DNA from: Rubrobacteraceae bacterium
GTDB taxonomy: Bacteria > Actinomycetota > Rubrobacteria > Rubrobacterales > Rubrobacteraceae
Assembly: GCA_030447045.1 (NCBI GenBank)
Contig: JAUJMB010000007.1
Location: 1 to 24,561, forward strand
Direction: 5' to 3'
DNA: 24,561 bases
The notes below the pieces were generated by a model, which had not been told where the DNA came from, did not search any database, and saw only the letters and a list, made by a program, of their open reading frames with translations. Position numbers and translations under genes: made by a program. Below, piece by piece: positions 1 to 7,705 of the stretch (its first letter is position 1; the number at the start of each line of letters is the position of its first letter).

Positions 1-1091
1 ACGCCAACGACTGGACCCTGCCCGTGGGCCTCGGCAAGGACATCTCCGGGCGGGCGGTCTTCTTCGATCTGGCCGAGATGCCGCACCTGCTCGTGGCCGG
101 CACCACCGGCAGCGGCAAGAGCGTCATGCTCAACGGGCTGCTGACCTCCCTGCTGCTCACCACCGACCCGCGCCAGGTCAAGATGGTCCTCATCGACCCG
201 AAGAGGGTGGAGCTCTCCCCGTTCGGCCGGATACCGCACCTCATAACCCCCGTCGTAACGGACGTCAAGAAGGCGGCGAACGCCCTGCAGTGGGCCGTGG
301 CGGAGATGGAGCGGCGCTACGAGGTTCTGGAGCGGATGGGGTCCCGCTCGCTCGAGGGGTACAACCTGAGGGCCGAGACGCCGATGCCCTACGTGGTGAT
401 CGTTATAGACGAGCTCGCCGACCTCATGATGCAGGCGGGGGCCAAGGTCGAGGACGCCATAGTCAGGCTCGCCCAGAAGGCGCGGGCGGTGGGTATCCAC
501 CTCGTCGTCGCGACCCAGAGGCCGAGCGTGGACGTCATAACCGGCATGATCAAGGCGAACGTCCCGAGCCGCATCGCCTTCGCGGTCTCCAGCCAGGTCG
601 ACTCGAGGGTGATCATGGACGCGGGCGGGGCCGAGGTCCTGCTCGGCATGGGCGACATGCTCTTCAAGCCGGTCTCCGCTTTGAGGCCCTCGCGCGTGCA
701 GGGGGCCTTTATCTCGGAGAACGAGGTCGAGCGGGTGGTTGGCGCCACCGAGGACGCGGCCGCCGGGCGCGCCGAGCCCCACTTCGTCGATGAGGTCACC
801 CAGCAGCCCAAGGGCGAGAAGGAGTCACCCGAGGAGCCCGAGGACGACCTCTTGCAGGAGGCGGCGAGCTTCGTCGTCTCCACCCAGCAGGCCTCCGTGA
901 GCGCGGTGCAGCGCCGCTTCAGGGTCGGCTACTCCAGGGCCGGCAGGATCATCGACGCCCTGGAGCGCAAGGGGATCGTCGGCCCCTACGAGGGCTCCAA
1001 GAGCCGGGCCGTCGTGGCCTCGTCGCTCGACCTCGAGTCGATGTTCGATGGCGGAGGAAATGCGGACGGGCGGGACGCCGAAGGCTGGTAG
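1..1091 (+). CDS. ftsK: DNA translocase FtsK/SpoIIIE, C-terminal part (5' end outside the window)
   Basis: This is the motor and DNA-reading part of a membrane-anchored, septum-located hexameric ATPase that pumps chromosome ends and supports XerCD resolution. The reading frame is open from the left edge (codons in phase from base 3), so the N-terminal membrane and linker regions lie upstream. Visible are the Walker A motif AGTTGSGKS (about bases 95-123), the Walker B stretch VIVIDELADLMM (about 397-432) and the ATQRPS motif (about 511-528). The last 60 or so residues form the FtsK gamma winged helix (SVSAVQRRFRVGYSRAGRII), which reads KOPS-type DNA. The internal GTG at 24 is not a credible start because the family sequence continues upstream of it. 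The rodZ-like gene follows after 25 bp. FtsK and SpoIIIE cannot be separated from this part alone. Confidence 0.95.
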   Translation, partial: ANDWTLPVGLGKDISGRAVFFDLAEMPHLLVAGTTGSGKSVMLNGLLTSLLLTTDPRQVKMVLIDPKRVELSPFGRIPHLITPVVTDVKKAANALQWAVAEMERRYEVLERMGSRSLEGYNLRAETPMPYVVIVIDELADLMMQAGAKVEDAIVRLAQKARAVGIHLVVATQRPSVDVITGMIKANVPSRIAFAVSSQVDSRVIMDAGGAEVLLGMGDMLFKPVSALRPSRVQGAFISENEVERVVGATEDAAAGRAEPHFVDEVTQQPKGEKESPEEPEDDLLQEAASFVVSTQQASVSAVQRRFRVGYSRAGRIIDALERKGIVGPYEGSKSRAVVASSLDLESMFDGGGNADGRDAEGW

Positions 1092-1116
1092 CTCTTGTGG
1101 TAAGTTTTAGGCCGAA

Positions 1117-1914
1117 ATGGTAGAAAACCAGCACACTCCCGGTCCCACGGAGGGCAAGATCGGGCTCGTCCTCGAGCGGGCGCGCAAGGACAAGGGGCTC
1201 TCCCTCGAAGAGGCCGAGCGGGCGACGAAGATCCGCAAGCGGTACTTGATGGGCCTGGAGAACGACGACTACTCGGTCCTGCCCGACGCCGTCTACGCCC
1301 GGGGGTTCTTGAAGACCTACGCCAACTTTCTCGGCCTCGACGGGGACAGTCTCTCCCAGGAACTCCGCACCCGCAAGAAGCCTCGCCGGGAGCGACGCCT
1401 GAGCTACGCGGCCCCCAGCAGCGATTTCGACCGTCCGATCATCAGCCCGGGCGGCGTGCCCGGCGCCGAGAAGCGCCAGATATCGAAGTCCACGGTGGCC
1501 ACCGTCGTGATCGCGGCCCTGATCATCGCCGGCCTGGTCGGCGCCCTCTACTTTGTCGGCCTGAACGTTCGCCCCTCCGCCGCCTCGGACGCCCCGGAGG
1601 CCGAGAGGGTGGCAGCACCCGTGGAGCCCGACGGGACCGCCACCAGTGGGGACGGTCCTTCCGGCGGATTGACCGTCGGCGTCGAGGTGGAGGGCTCCCC
1701 GGCCTGGATCCGGGTCCGCTCCGATTCGGAGACGGTCTTTGAGGAGGTCGCCCCGCCCGGCTTCTCGCGCACGTTCGAGGCGGGCCGCGTGGTCAGCATA
1801 AGGACCGGCGACGCCGGCGCCGTCTCCGTGGAGGTCAACGGCCAGGACGTCGGGCCCCTGGGAGATCCCGGCCAGGTCCTGGAGAAGGACTACACGCTCA
1901 AGTCCGCGAGCTGA
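1117..1914 (+). CDS. rodZ: RodZ-like helix-turn-helix membrane protein
   Basis: The 265-residue protein has RodZ architecture. An N-terminal HTH_25-type helix-turn-helix (about residues 14-75, with SLEEAERATKIRKRYL and ARGFLKTYANFLGL) is followed by a basic stretch (residues 87-95). Then comes one membrane helix at about 126-148 and a low-complexity extracytoplasmic linker. A C-terminal beta domain of the DUF4115 type (about 183-265) ends the protein. RodZ normally links MreB and the elongation machinery to the membrane. No mreB lies in the window, so the partner here is unknown. The ATG at 1117 has no obvious Shine-Dalgarno sequence, but it sits just before conserved HTH sequence. It lies downstream of ftsK and upstream of recA, probably co-transcribed with ftsK. 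Confidence 0.85.
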   Translation: MVENQHTPGPTEGKIGLVLERARKDKGLSLEEAERATKIRKRYLMGLENDDYSVLPDAVYARGFLKTYANFLGLDGDSLSQELRTRKKPRRERRLSYAAPSSDFDRPIISPGGVPGAEKRQISKSTVATVVIAALIIAGLVGALYFVGLNVRPSAASDAPEAERVAAPVEPDGTATSGDGPSGGLTVGVEVEGSPAWIRVRSDSETVFEEVAPPGFSRTFEAGRVVSIRTGDAGAVSVEVNGQDVGPLGDPGQVLEKDYTLKSAS

Positions 1915-1955
1915 TCTTCGGGACCCCTATCGGTATCCCCGCGGGAGAAACCCCC

Positions 1956-1984
1956 TTGGGAGGGTATTCCGCCTGCAGTATAAT
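1956..1984 (+). promoter_or_regulatory. Predicted recA promoter
   Basis: A TTGGGA -35 hexamer (1956-1961) and a perfect TATAAT -10 (1979-1984) are separated by exactly 17 bp in the 119-bp gap before recA. This is the best sigma-70-type promoter in the window. Transcription would begin near 1991, leaving about 55 nt of leader. I looked for an actinobacterial or Firmicutes-type LexA box (CGAAC-N4-GTTCG) around it and did not see one, so SOS control is not supported by eye. Confidence 0.75.
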
Positions 1985-2045
1985 TTCTCCCGGATAGTTC
2001 CGATCACGCTAGAGCACACGACGCACGCGCCCGGTGGAGGATGCA

Positions 2046-3128
2046 TTGGACAAGAGCAAGGCAATAGACGCCGCCGTTACCCAGATAGAGCGGCAGTTCG
2101 GCAAGGGGTCCATCATGAGGATGGGCGACGACGAGAGGCCGAAGATCCCGGCGATCTCCACGGGGGCGCTCGCGCTCGACCTGGCCCTGGGCGTCGGGGG
2201 CCTGCCGCGGGGCAGGATCATCGAGATCTTCGGCCCCGAGTCGAGCGGGAAGACCACCCTAGCCCTGCACGTCATCGCCGAGGCCCAGAAGTCCGGGGGC
2301 CTCGCCGCCTTCGTGGACGCCGAGCACGCCATCGACCCGGACTACGCCCAGGCCATCGGCGTGGACCTCGAGAACCTGTACTTCTCCCAGCCGGACAACG
2401 GGGAGCAGGCCCTCGAGATAGCCGACACCCTCATCCGAAGCGGCGCCCTCGACGTCGTCGTCATCGACTCCGTCGCCGCCCTCGTCCCCCGCGCCGAGAT
2501 AGAGGGCGAGATGGGCGACTCCCACGTCGGCCTTCAGGCCCGGCTCATGAGCCAGGCCCTGCGCAAGCTCTCGGGCTCCCTCAACCGCTCCGGGACCACC
2601 GCCATCTTTATCAACCAGCTGCGCGAGAAGATAGGCGTCATGTTCGGCTCCCCGGAGACGACCCCCGGCGGGCGTGCCCTGAAGTTCTACTCAAGCGTTA
2701 GGCTCGACATCCGGCGCATCGGCGCGCTGAAGGCCGGCAACGACACGGTCGGCAACCAGACGCGGGTAAAGGTCGTCAAGAACAAGGTGGCGCCGCCGTT
2801 CAAGGTGGTCGAGTTCGACGTGATGTACGGCGAGGGCATCTCGCGCGAGGGCAGCCTGCTCGACATCGGCATCGAGCACGGCGTGGTCCAGAAGTCCGGC
2901 GCGTGGTTCGCCTACGGCGACGAGCGGCTGGGCCAGGGCCGGGAGAACGCCAAGATCTTCCTCAAGGAGAACGAGGGGGTCCGCAACCGCATCCTCGCCG
3001 AGATCTACGACAAGCTCGGCTTCGACAACCCGAACGATGATGGGGCGGCCGCCCCCGAGAACGGCGCCGTCGGCGCCGCCGGGGACGCGCTGGTGGCGGA
3101 GGGCCGGGCAGGCTCTTTGAGCCGGTAG
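2046..3128 (+). CDS. recA: Recombinase RecA
   Basis: RecA is the strand-exchange ATPase of homologous recombination and co-protease for LexA. The sequence begins [20 protein letters not shown] and carries the Walker A motif GPESSGKTT, the Walker B region [11 protein letters not shown] and loop-2-type sequence ([19 protein letters not shown]). The length of about 360 residues is normal, with an acidic, glycine/alanine-rich tail. I favour TTG at 2046 as start: GGTGGAGG (2033-2040) gives a Shine-Dalgarno 5 nt upstream, and the product then starts like family members. The in-frame GTG at 2034 would overlap that ribosome-binding site and add four residues. recX follows 3 bp after the stop, as in many bacteria. 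Confidence 0.97.
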   Translation: MDKSKAIDAAVTQIERQFGKGSIMRMGDDERPKIPAISTGALALDLALGVGGLPRGRIIEIFGPESSGKTTLALHVIAEAQKSGGLAAFVDAEHAIDPDYAQAIGVDLENLYFSQPDNGEQALEIADTLIRSGALDVVVIDSVAALVPRAEIEGEMGDSHVGLQARLMSQALRKLSGSLNRSGTTAIFINQLREKIGVMFGSPETTPGGRALKFYSSVRLDIRRIGALKAGNDTVGNQTRVKVVKNKVAPPFKVVEFDVMYGEGISREGSLLDIGIEHGVVQKSGAWFAYGDERLGQGRENAKIFLKENEGVRNRILAEIYDKLGFDNPNDDGAAAPENGAVGAAGDALVAEGRAGSLSR

Positions 3129-3131
3129 GCC

Positions 3132-3746
3132 TTGCCCGAGATCACGGGCGTAAGGGAGCGCCGGGGTAGGGCCGGCGTCTCCGTGGACGGCGAATTCTGG
3201 GCCGAGCTCGACTCCTCGGTCGCCATAGAGAGCGGCCTCCGCGAGGGGGCCGCTTTCAGTTGGGAGGAGCTGGGCGGGATCAGGGTGGCGGGGGAGAGGC
3301 CGCTCGCGATGACGCGGGCCCTGAACCTCCTCGGGTACAGGGCCCGCTCGGAGGGCGAGATGCGCGAGAGGCTCGGCAGGTACGGGTACGCCGCCGAGAC
3401 CGTCGAGGCCATCATCGGCCGCCTGCGCGAGCTGGCCTACCTCGACGACGAGGAGTTCGCGCGCCAGAAGGCGCGGGAGAAGGCAAAGAGGTACGGCCCC
3501 CGGCGGGTCTCGGCCGACTTGATGAAGAGCGGGGTCAACCGGGAGCTGGCCTCCAGGGCCGTGGCCCAGGAATTCGAGGGGCGATCAGAGCTCGAGGACG
3601 CTAGAAGCGCCGCCTCTCGGCGGTATAATGGGGAGGGATCCGAGGCCGAGGCGCGCAGGGTCTACGGTTTTCTGGCGCGTCGTGGTTACTCGGCCGGGGT
3701 CTGCGCCGAGGTCGCCAAGGAGCATCGCGGGACGGCGCAGTCCTAG
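3132..3746 (+). CDS. recX: Regulatory protein RecX
   Basis: RecX binds RecA filaments and modulates their extension. The 204-residue protein has the all-helical RecX repeats, for example ALNLLGYRARSEGEMRERL (about residues 63-81), then YLDDEEFARQKAREKAKRYG and a third helical repeat near the C terminus (RRVYGFLARRGYS). It starts with TTG 3 bp after the recA stop, with no strong ribosome-binding site, so translational coupling to recA is likely. Near its 3' end (3624-3629) the coding sequence contains a TATAAT that could act as an internal promoter for rny. Confidence 0.9.
   Translation: MPEITGVRERRGRAGVSVDGEFWAELDSSVAIESGLREGAAFSWEELGGIRVAGERPLAMTRALNLLGYRARSEGEMRERLGRYGYAAETVEAIIGRLRELAYLDDEEFARQKAREKAKRYGPRRVSADLMKSGVNRELASRAVAQEFEGRSELEDARSAASRRYNGEGSEAEARRVYGFLARRGYSAGVCAEVAKEHRGTAQS
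3624..3629 (+). promoter_or_regulatory. TATAAT -10-like element inside recX, possible rny promoter
   Basis: A perfect TATAAT lies in the 3' part of recX, about 180 bp before the rny start. Its 12-base context GGTATAATGGGG is identical to that of the hflX -10 at 8561-8572. No good -35 is visible at 16-19 bp (CTAGAA at 17 bp), so this is only a candidate. Confidence 0.35.
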
Positions 3747-3772
3747 AAGGAGACTGTCCGACAATTCGACGC

Positions 3773-3793
3773 CGGGCCGAGAATTCTGGCCCG
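3773..3793 (+). repeat. Inverted repeat upstream of rny
   Basis: CGGGCC (3773-3778) and GGCCCG (3788-3793) flank a 9-nt interval that itself contains the palindrome AGAATTCT. The whole is close to a 10-bp inverted repeat with one unpaired G. It lies 16 bp before the rny start and immediately before its ribosome-binding site (GAAGGAG). In RNA it could form a hairpin next to the start; in DNA it could be an operator. No U-tract follows, so it is not a typical terminator. Confidence 0.5.
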
Positions 3794-3809
3794 TTGAAGG
3801 AGACAACCC

Positions 3810-5354
3810 GTGAACGTTCTGTTACTGGTCCTCGGGCTCGCCGTCGGCTTGGCCGTCGGGGTGGCCGTGGGCTTTTTCGTGAGCCGGTCACGCCTGGCGG
3901 CCGGCCAGGCGCAGGCCCGCGCCGACGCAAGGTCGATACTAGAAGACGCCAGGCGAGAGGCCGAGGCGATCCGCCGCGAGGGCGAGCTTGCCGCCAAGGA
4001 GGCGGCCCTCAAGGTCAAGGACGACGCCGAGGCGGAGGTCCGCGCGCGGCGCGCCGAGATCTCGCGCGTCGAGGAGCGCCTGGATAACCGCGACGCCGCC
4101 CTCGAGCGGCGGGAGGCCGAGCTCGAGGCCCGCCGCGAGCGCCTGGGCGAGCAGGAGGCCGCCCTCGCCGCGCGGCAGGAAGCGCTGCAGGAGAAGGAGT
4201 CCGAGCAACTCAAGGTCCTCGAAGAGCTCTCCGGCCTTACGCGTGCGGAGGCCGAGAGGCGCCTCTTCACGGGCCTCGAGAACGAGCTCGAGAGCCGGCT
4301 CGGCCAGATGGTCCGCGACAAGACCCTGGAGGCCGAGGAGAACGCCGACCGGGAGGCCCGCAGGCTCATAGCCACGACCATGGAGCGGGTCGCCTCGGAC
4401 CTCACCTCCGAGACGACCGTGAAGGCCGTGAGCCTCCCCTCGGACGACATGAAGGGCCGCGTCATAGGCCGCGAGGGGCGCAACATCCGGGCCTTCGAGG
4501 CCGCCACCGGCGTCGACGTGATCATCGACGACACCCCCGAGACGGTCGTTATCTCCTCCTTCGACCCCGTCCGGCGCGAGGTCGCCCGCGTCTCCATGGG
4601 CCGGCTCGTGCAGGACGGCCGCATCCACCCTGGCCGCATCGAGGGCATCGTGGCCAAGGCCAAAAAGGACGTCGAGAAGGAGATGAAGGCCGCGGGGCGC
4701 CAGGCGGTCTACGACGCCAAGATCACGGGCAACATGCACAGCGACCTGACCCGCCTGCTCGGCGCCCTCAAGTACCGCACCTCCTACGGCCAGAACGTGC
4801 TCGCCCACTCCGTCGAGGTCGCCAACATCTGCGGCATGATGGCCCAGGAGCTCGGCGCGAACGTCAAGCTCGCCCGCAGGGCCGCCCTGCTCCACGACGT
4901 CGGCAAGGCCATAGATCACGAGGTCGAGGGCACCCACGCCATCATCGGGGGGCGCTTCGCCAAAAAGTCCGGCGAATCGGACGACGTGGTCCGCGCCATC
5001 CAGGCCCACCACCACGAGATCGAGATGGAGACCGTGGAGGACGTGCTCGTAGCCACCGCCGACGCCGTCTCCGCCGCCCGCCCCGGCGCCCGCCGCGAGA
5101 CGACCGAGACCTACATCGAGCGCCTGCGCTCCCTCGAGGACATAGCCCTCGGCCACCGCGGGGTGGACAAGGCCTACGCCATCCAGGCCGGGCGCGAGAT
5201 CCGGGTGATGGTCCAGCCCTCGGAGGTGGACGACCGCATCGCCGCCAAGCTCGCCTACGACATCTCCAAGCAGATAGAGACGGACCTCGAGTACCCGGGC
5301 CAGATCAAGGTGACCGTCATCCGCGAGAGCCGCGTGAGCGAGGTCGCCCGCTAG
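3810..5354 (+). CDS. rny: Ribonuclease Y
   Basis: RNase Y is a membrane-tethered endoribonuclease that starts mRNA decay. The 514 residues show the standard order. A single N-terminal membrane helix spans residues 2-24. A long charged coiled coil (about 30-200) is rich in Glu, Arg and Ala. The KH domain includes GRVIGREGRNIRAFE (about 216-230), and the HD phosphohydrolase domain has LLHDVGKAIDHE (360-371; metal-binding His362 and Asp363) and QAHHHE. The length matches the family (about 520). The GTG start at 3810 is preceded by GAAGGAG. Among actinobacteria RNase Y is not universal, which helps narrow the host. It may be transcribed from recA, from the TATAAT inside recX, or both. Confidence 0.97.
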   Translation: MNVLLLVLGLAVGLAVGVAVGFFVSRSRLAAGQAQARADARSILEDARREAEAIRREGELAAKEAALKVKDDAEAEVRARRAEISRVEERLDNRDAALERREAELEARRERLGEQEAALAARQEALQEKESEQLKVLEELSGLTRAEAERRLFTGLENELESRLGQMVRDKTLEAEENADREARRLIATTMERVASDLTSETTVKAVSLPSDDMKGRVIGREGRNIRAFEAATGVDVIIDDTPETVVISSFDPVRREVARVSMGRLVQDGRIHPGRIEGIVAKAKKDVEKEMKAAGRQAVYDAKITGNMHSDLTRLLGALKYRTSYGQNVLAHSVEVANICGMMAQELGANVKLARRAALLHDVGKAIDHEVEGTHAIIGGRFAKKSGESDDVVRAIQAHHHEIEMETVEDVLVATADAVSAARPGARRETTETYIERLRSLEDIALGHRGVDKAYAIQAGREIRVMVQPSEVDDRIAAKLAYDISKQIETDLEYPGQIKVTVIRESRVSEVAR

Positions 5355-5399
5355 GGCCGCGGAGGATGATCCAACCCCAAAGCCGCCCCTAGCCGCCCC

Positions 5400-6347
5400 G
5401 TGGACGGACCCTACAGGGACCTCGGGGCGGGCTTCGCCCGGCTGACCGGCGTCGAGGGCGCCCGGCGCGGCCCCTCGCGCATAACCCACATCGAGGACGC
5501 CCTAGCCGAACTCCTCCGCAACGCCCGCGACGCCGGCGCCCATAACGTCCTCGTCGCCTCCACCCTGACCCGCCGCCGCTTCCGCACGTTGACCGTCCTG
5601 GACGACGGCCACGGCATCCCGGAGGCCTACGCCGACCTCGTCTTCGACCCCGGCGTCACCACCCGCCACCTCGACCCCGTGGTGGACCCCGTCGGGGAAC
5701 CCTCCGGACGCGCGGCCCCCCATGGGGCGACCGCCCACGGCGCCGGCCTCTCCCTCTACCACATAAGGCAGGCGGCCGTGGCCGCCGAGGTCCTCTCCCC
5801 GGCGCGCCCCACGGCGATACGGGCCACCTTCGACACCGAGATCCTGCCCGAGCGCGCCCTCCAATCCGAGACCCGCCCCTCCAAGAGCAACCTCCGCTCC
5901 GTCGTCCAGCACTTCGCCGGTCAACTTCCCCCCGAACGCGGCATAAGCGCCTACTACGGACCCCCCGCCAGAATCCTCGCGACCCTCTTGCATAACCACA
6001 TAATACATACGGAGAGAGGTGCCCGGGAATTGGCTGCTACGGCGGGCCGGATCGGCCTCGGGCTGTCGGTGCGTACCGTGCAGCGGGTTCTGCGGGGGGA
6101 GGTGGTGCCGTTGCGGCCGGTTTCGGCTGGGGAGGGGCGCCAAATCGTGCGGCGGTCTCGGGGTGCGGTGGGGGGTGGGGGACCCGTGCTGGCTTTAGGC
6201 GACGGGGAAAAGGCGGAGATCACGGATATACTGAGGCGGGCCGCGAGGGCCGGGTATCTGGAGTTAGAGGAACTGAAGATCGAGGCCCGACCCGGCGAGG
6301 TCTCCCTGCGGGCCAGGGTCTACGAACCGGAGGACGAGTATGAGTGA
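5400..6347 (+). CDS. Stand-alone GHKL (HATPase_c) ATPase of unknown role
   Basis: The N-terminal 145 residues form a Bergerat-fold ATPase. Visible are an N-box at 34-46 (AELLRNARDAG, with Glu37 and Asn41), a G1 box DDGHGIP at 68-74 and a G2 box GAGLSLY at 114-120. There is no dimerisation/phospho-acceptor domain, membrane helix or receiver domain, so it is not a usual histidine kinase. The C-terminal half (about 160-315) is not recognised; GLSVRTVQRVLRGEV (221-235) resembles a short helix-turn-helix. The GTG start at 5400 has no Shine-Dalgarno sequence, but an upstream in-frame stop at 5367 leaves no other start. The 3' end overlaps miaB by 8 bp (ATGAGTGA), so the two are probably co-translated. 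Nucleotide skew flips from C-rich to G-rich near base 6005, within the C-terminal half. Confidence 0.8.
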   Translation: MDGPYRDLGAGFARLTGVEGARRGPSRITHIEDALAELLRNARDAGAHNVLVASTLTRRRFRTLTVLDDGHGIPEAYADLVFDPGVTTRHLDPVVDPVGEPSGRAAPHGATAHGAGLSLYHIRQAAVAAEVLSPARPTAIRATFDTEILPERALQSETRPSKSNLRSVVQHFAGQLPPERGISAYYGPPARILATLLHNHIIHTERGARELAATAGRIGLGLSVRTVQRVLRGEVVPLRPVSAGEGRQIVRRSRGAVGGGGPVLALGDGEKAEITDILRRAARAGYLELEELKIEARPGEVSLRARVYEPEDEYE

Positions 6348-7686
6348 GATCTCGCGCGTGGCAGCACCCATCCCGCTGGCCTCCAAGCCCCGCCCGGCCG
6401 CCGGCCCCGGCTCCGGCAAGACGGCCTGCATAAGGACCTTCGGCTGCCAGATGAACGTCCACGACTCCGACAGGATGCGGCGCATGATCCTGGACGCAGG
6501 CTACGCCGAGGTGAATGCCTACGAGGACGCCGACGTCGTCATCCTCAACACCTGCTACGTGCGCGAGAACGCCGTCGACCGCGTCCGCGGCCACCTCGGC
6601 GAACTCAACCGCCTCAAAAGGGAAGGCCGCGTCAAAAAGGTGGCCCTGACCGGCTGCATCGGCGCCGCCGAGGAGTCAAACACCCTCCGCGACCAGTTCG
6701 GCATCGACCTCGTACTGGGTACCCATAATACATACGAGCTGGCGGAGTTCGTGGGCCTGCCGACGATGGAGGAGACGTACACGCCGGATCTGAGGGGGAC
6801 GGAGGGCGGGCACGCGGCCTTCGTCACGATAATGACCGGCTGCAACTACCAGTGCAGCTACTGCATAGTGCCGACGGTGAGGGGCAGGATGGTATGCAGG
6901 AGCAAGGAGAGCGTGCTCGCCGAGGTCGACCGGCTGGTCTCCTCGGGGACGAGGTACGTCACCCTGCTCGGCCAGACCGTGGACGCCTGGAGGCACGGGG
7001 GCGACCGCTTCTGCGACCTTTTGGAGGCCGTGGCCGACCACGCGCCCCGGGTCTCGTTCACGACGAGCCACCCGTCCAACATGGAGGACCGCACCCTCGC
7101 GGCCATCGGGGGGAGGGACACCGTGGTCAAGAGGCTGCACCTGCCCGTGCAGTCGGGATCGGACAGGATGTTGCGCGTCATGCACCGCGGGTACAAGGCC
7201 GAGAGGTACAGGCGCAAGATCGGGGTCTTCAGGGACGCGGCCCCGGACGGCACTTTGAGCACGGACATCATAGTCGGGCACCCGGGCGAGACCGAGGAGG
7301 ACCACGAGGCGACGCTGCGCCTGGTGGAGGACTGCGCCTTCGATTCGGCCTACGTCTTCAAGTTCTCGCCCAGGGCGGGCACCGAGGCCGCCGCGCTCGG
7401 CGAGGTCGTTCCCCCGAAGGTGGCCCAGCGGCGCTTCGTCGAGGTCTTGCGGGCCGTCGAGGGCAACGCCTTCGCGAGGAACCGGCGCAAGATCGGGGGC
7501 ACGGAGGACGTCTACGTGCGCCACGGCGCCAACGAGGACGGCAGGGCGATCGGCGAGACCTGGAGCGGCCACGCCGTCCACCTGAGGACGGACGCCGCCC
7601 CCGGCGAATACGTGAGGGTGCGCATAGAGTCCGCGGGCCCCCACGTACTCTACGCCGGCGACCCGCCCGGGGCGAAGGTCGGCTAG
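6340..7686 (+). CDS. miaB: tRNA-2-methylthio-N6-dimethylallyladenosine synthase MiaB
   Basis: MiaB is a radical-SAM methylthiotransferase that converts i6A37 to ms2i6A37 in tRNAs reading UNN codons. The 448-residue protein has an N-terminal methylthiotransferase domain with cluster cysteines Cys36 (FGCQMN), Cys72 (NTCYVRENA) and Cys106 (TGCIGA). The radical-SAM domain carries Cys168, Cys172 and Cys175 in GCNYQCSYCIVPTVRG. A C-terminal TRAM-like domain follows (about 385-448). The first 27 residues are a low-complexity, Pro/Ala-rich extension before the conserved ACIRTFGCQMN. The ATG start overlaps the GHKL gene by 8 bp. The i6A-forming enzyme gene miaA lies directly downstream, so both steps of one modification are adjacent. 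Confidence 0.95.
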   Translation: MSEISRVAAPIPLASKPRPAAGPGSGKTACIRTFGCQMNVHDSDRMRRMILDAGYAEVNAYEDADVVILNTCYVRENAVDRVRGHLGELNRLKREGRVKKVALTGCIGAAEESNTLRDQFGIDLVLGTHNTYELAEFVGLPTMEETYTPDLRGTEGGHAAFVTIMTGCNYQCSYCIVPTVRGRMVCRSKESVLAEVDRLVSSGTRYVTLLGQTVDAWRHGGDRFCDLLEAVADHAPRVSFTTSHPSNMEDRTLAAIGGRDTVVKRLHLPVQSGSDRMLRVMHRGYKAERYRRKIGVFRDAAPDGTLSTDIIVGHPGETEEDHEATLRLVEDCAFDSAYVFKFSPRAGTEAAALGEVVPPKVAQRRFVEVLRAVEGNAFARNRRKIGGTEDVYVRHGANEDGRAIGETWSGHAVHLRTDAAPGEYVRVRIESAGPHVLYAGDPPGAKVG

Positions 7687-7705
7687 TGGTGCAAGGGGAG
7701 GCGGC

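Noticed and set aside
1915..2045. LexA/SOS box upstream of recA
   Set aside because: No CGAAC-N4-GTTCG or CTG-N10-CAG site was found. The region shows only a constitutive-type promoter.
5366..5392. Eight-codon ATG frame preceded by GGAGG between rny and the GHKL gene (possible leader peptide)
   Set aside because: The GGAGG abuts the ATG with no spacing, and nothing in the peptide suggests attenuation. There is too little evidence.
3939..5489. 516-codon minus-strand open frame opposite rny
   Set aside because: RNase Y on the plus strand is unmistakable. The opposite frame is open because of codon bias and has an odd Gly/Leu/Ala/Asp composition.
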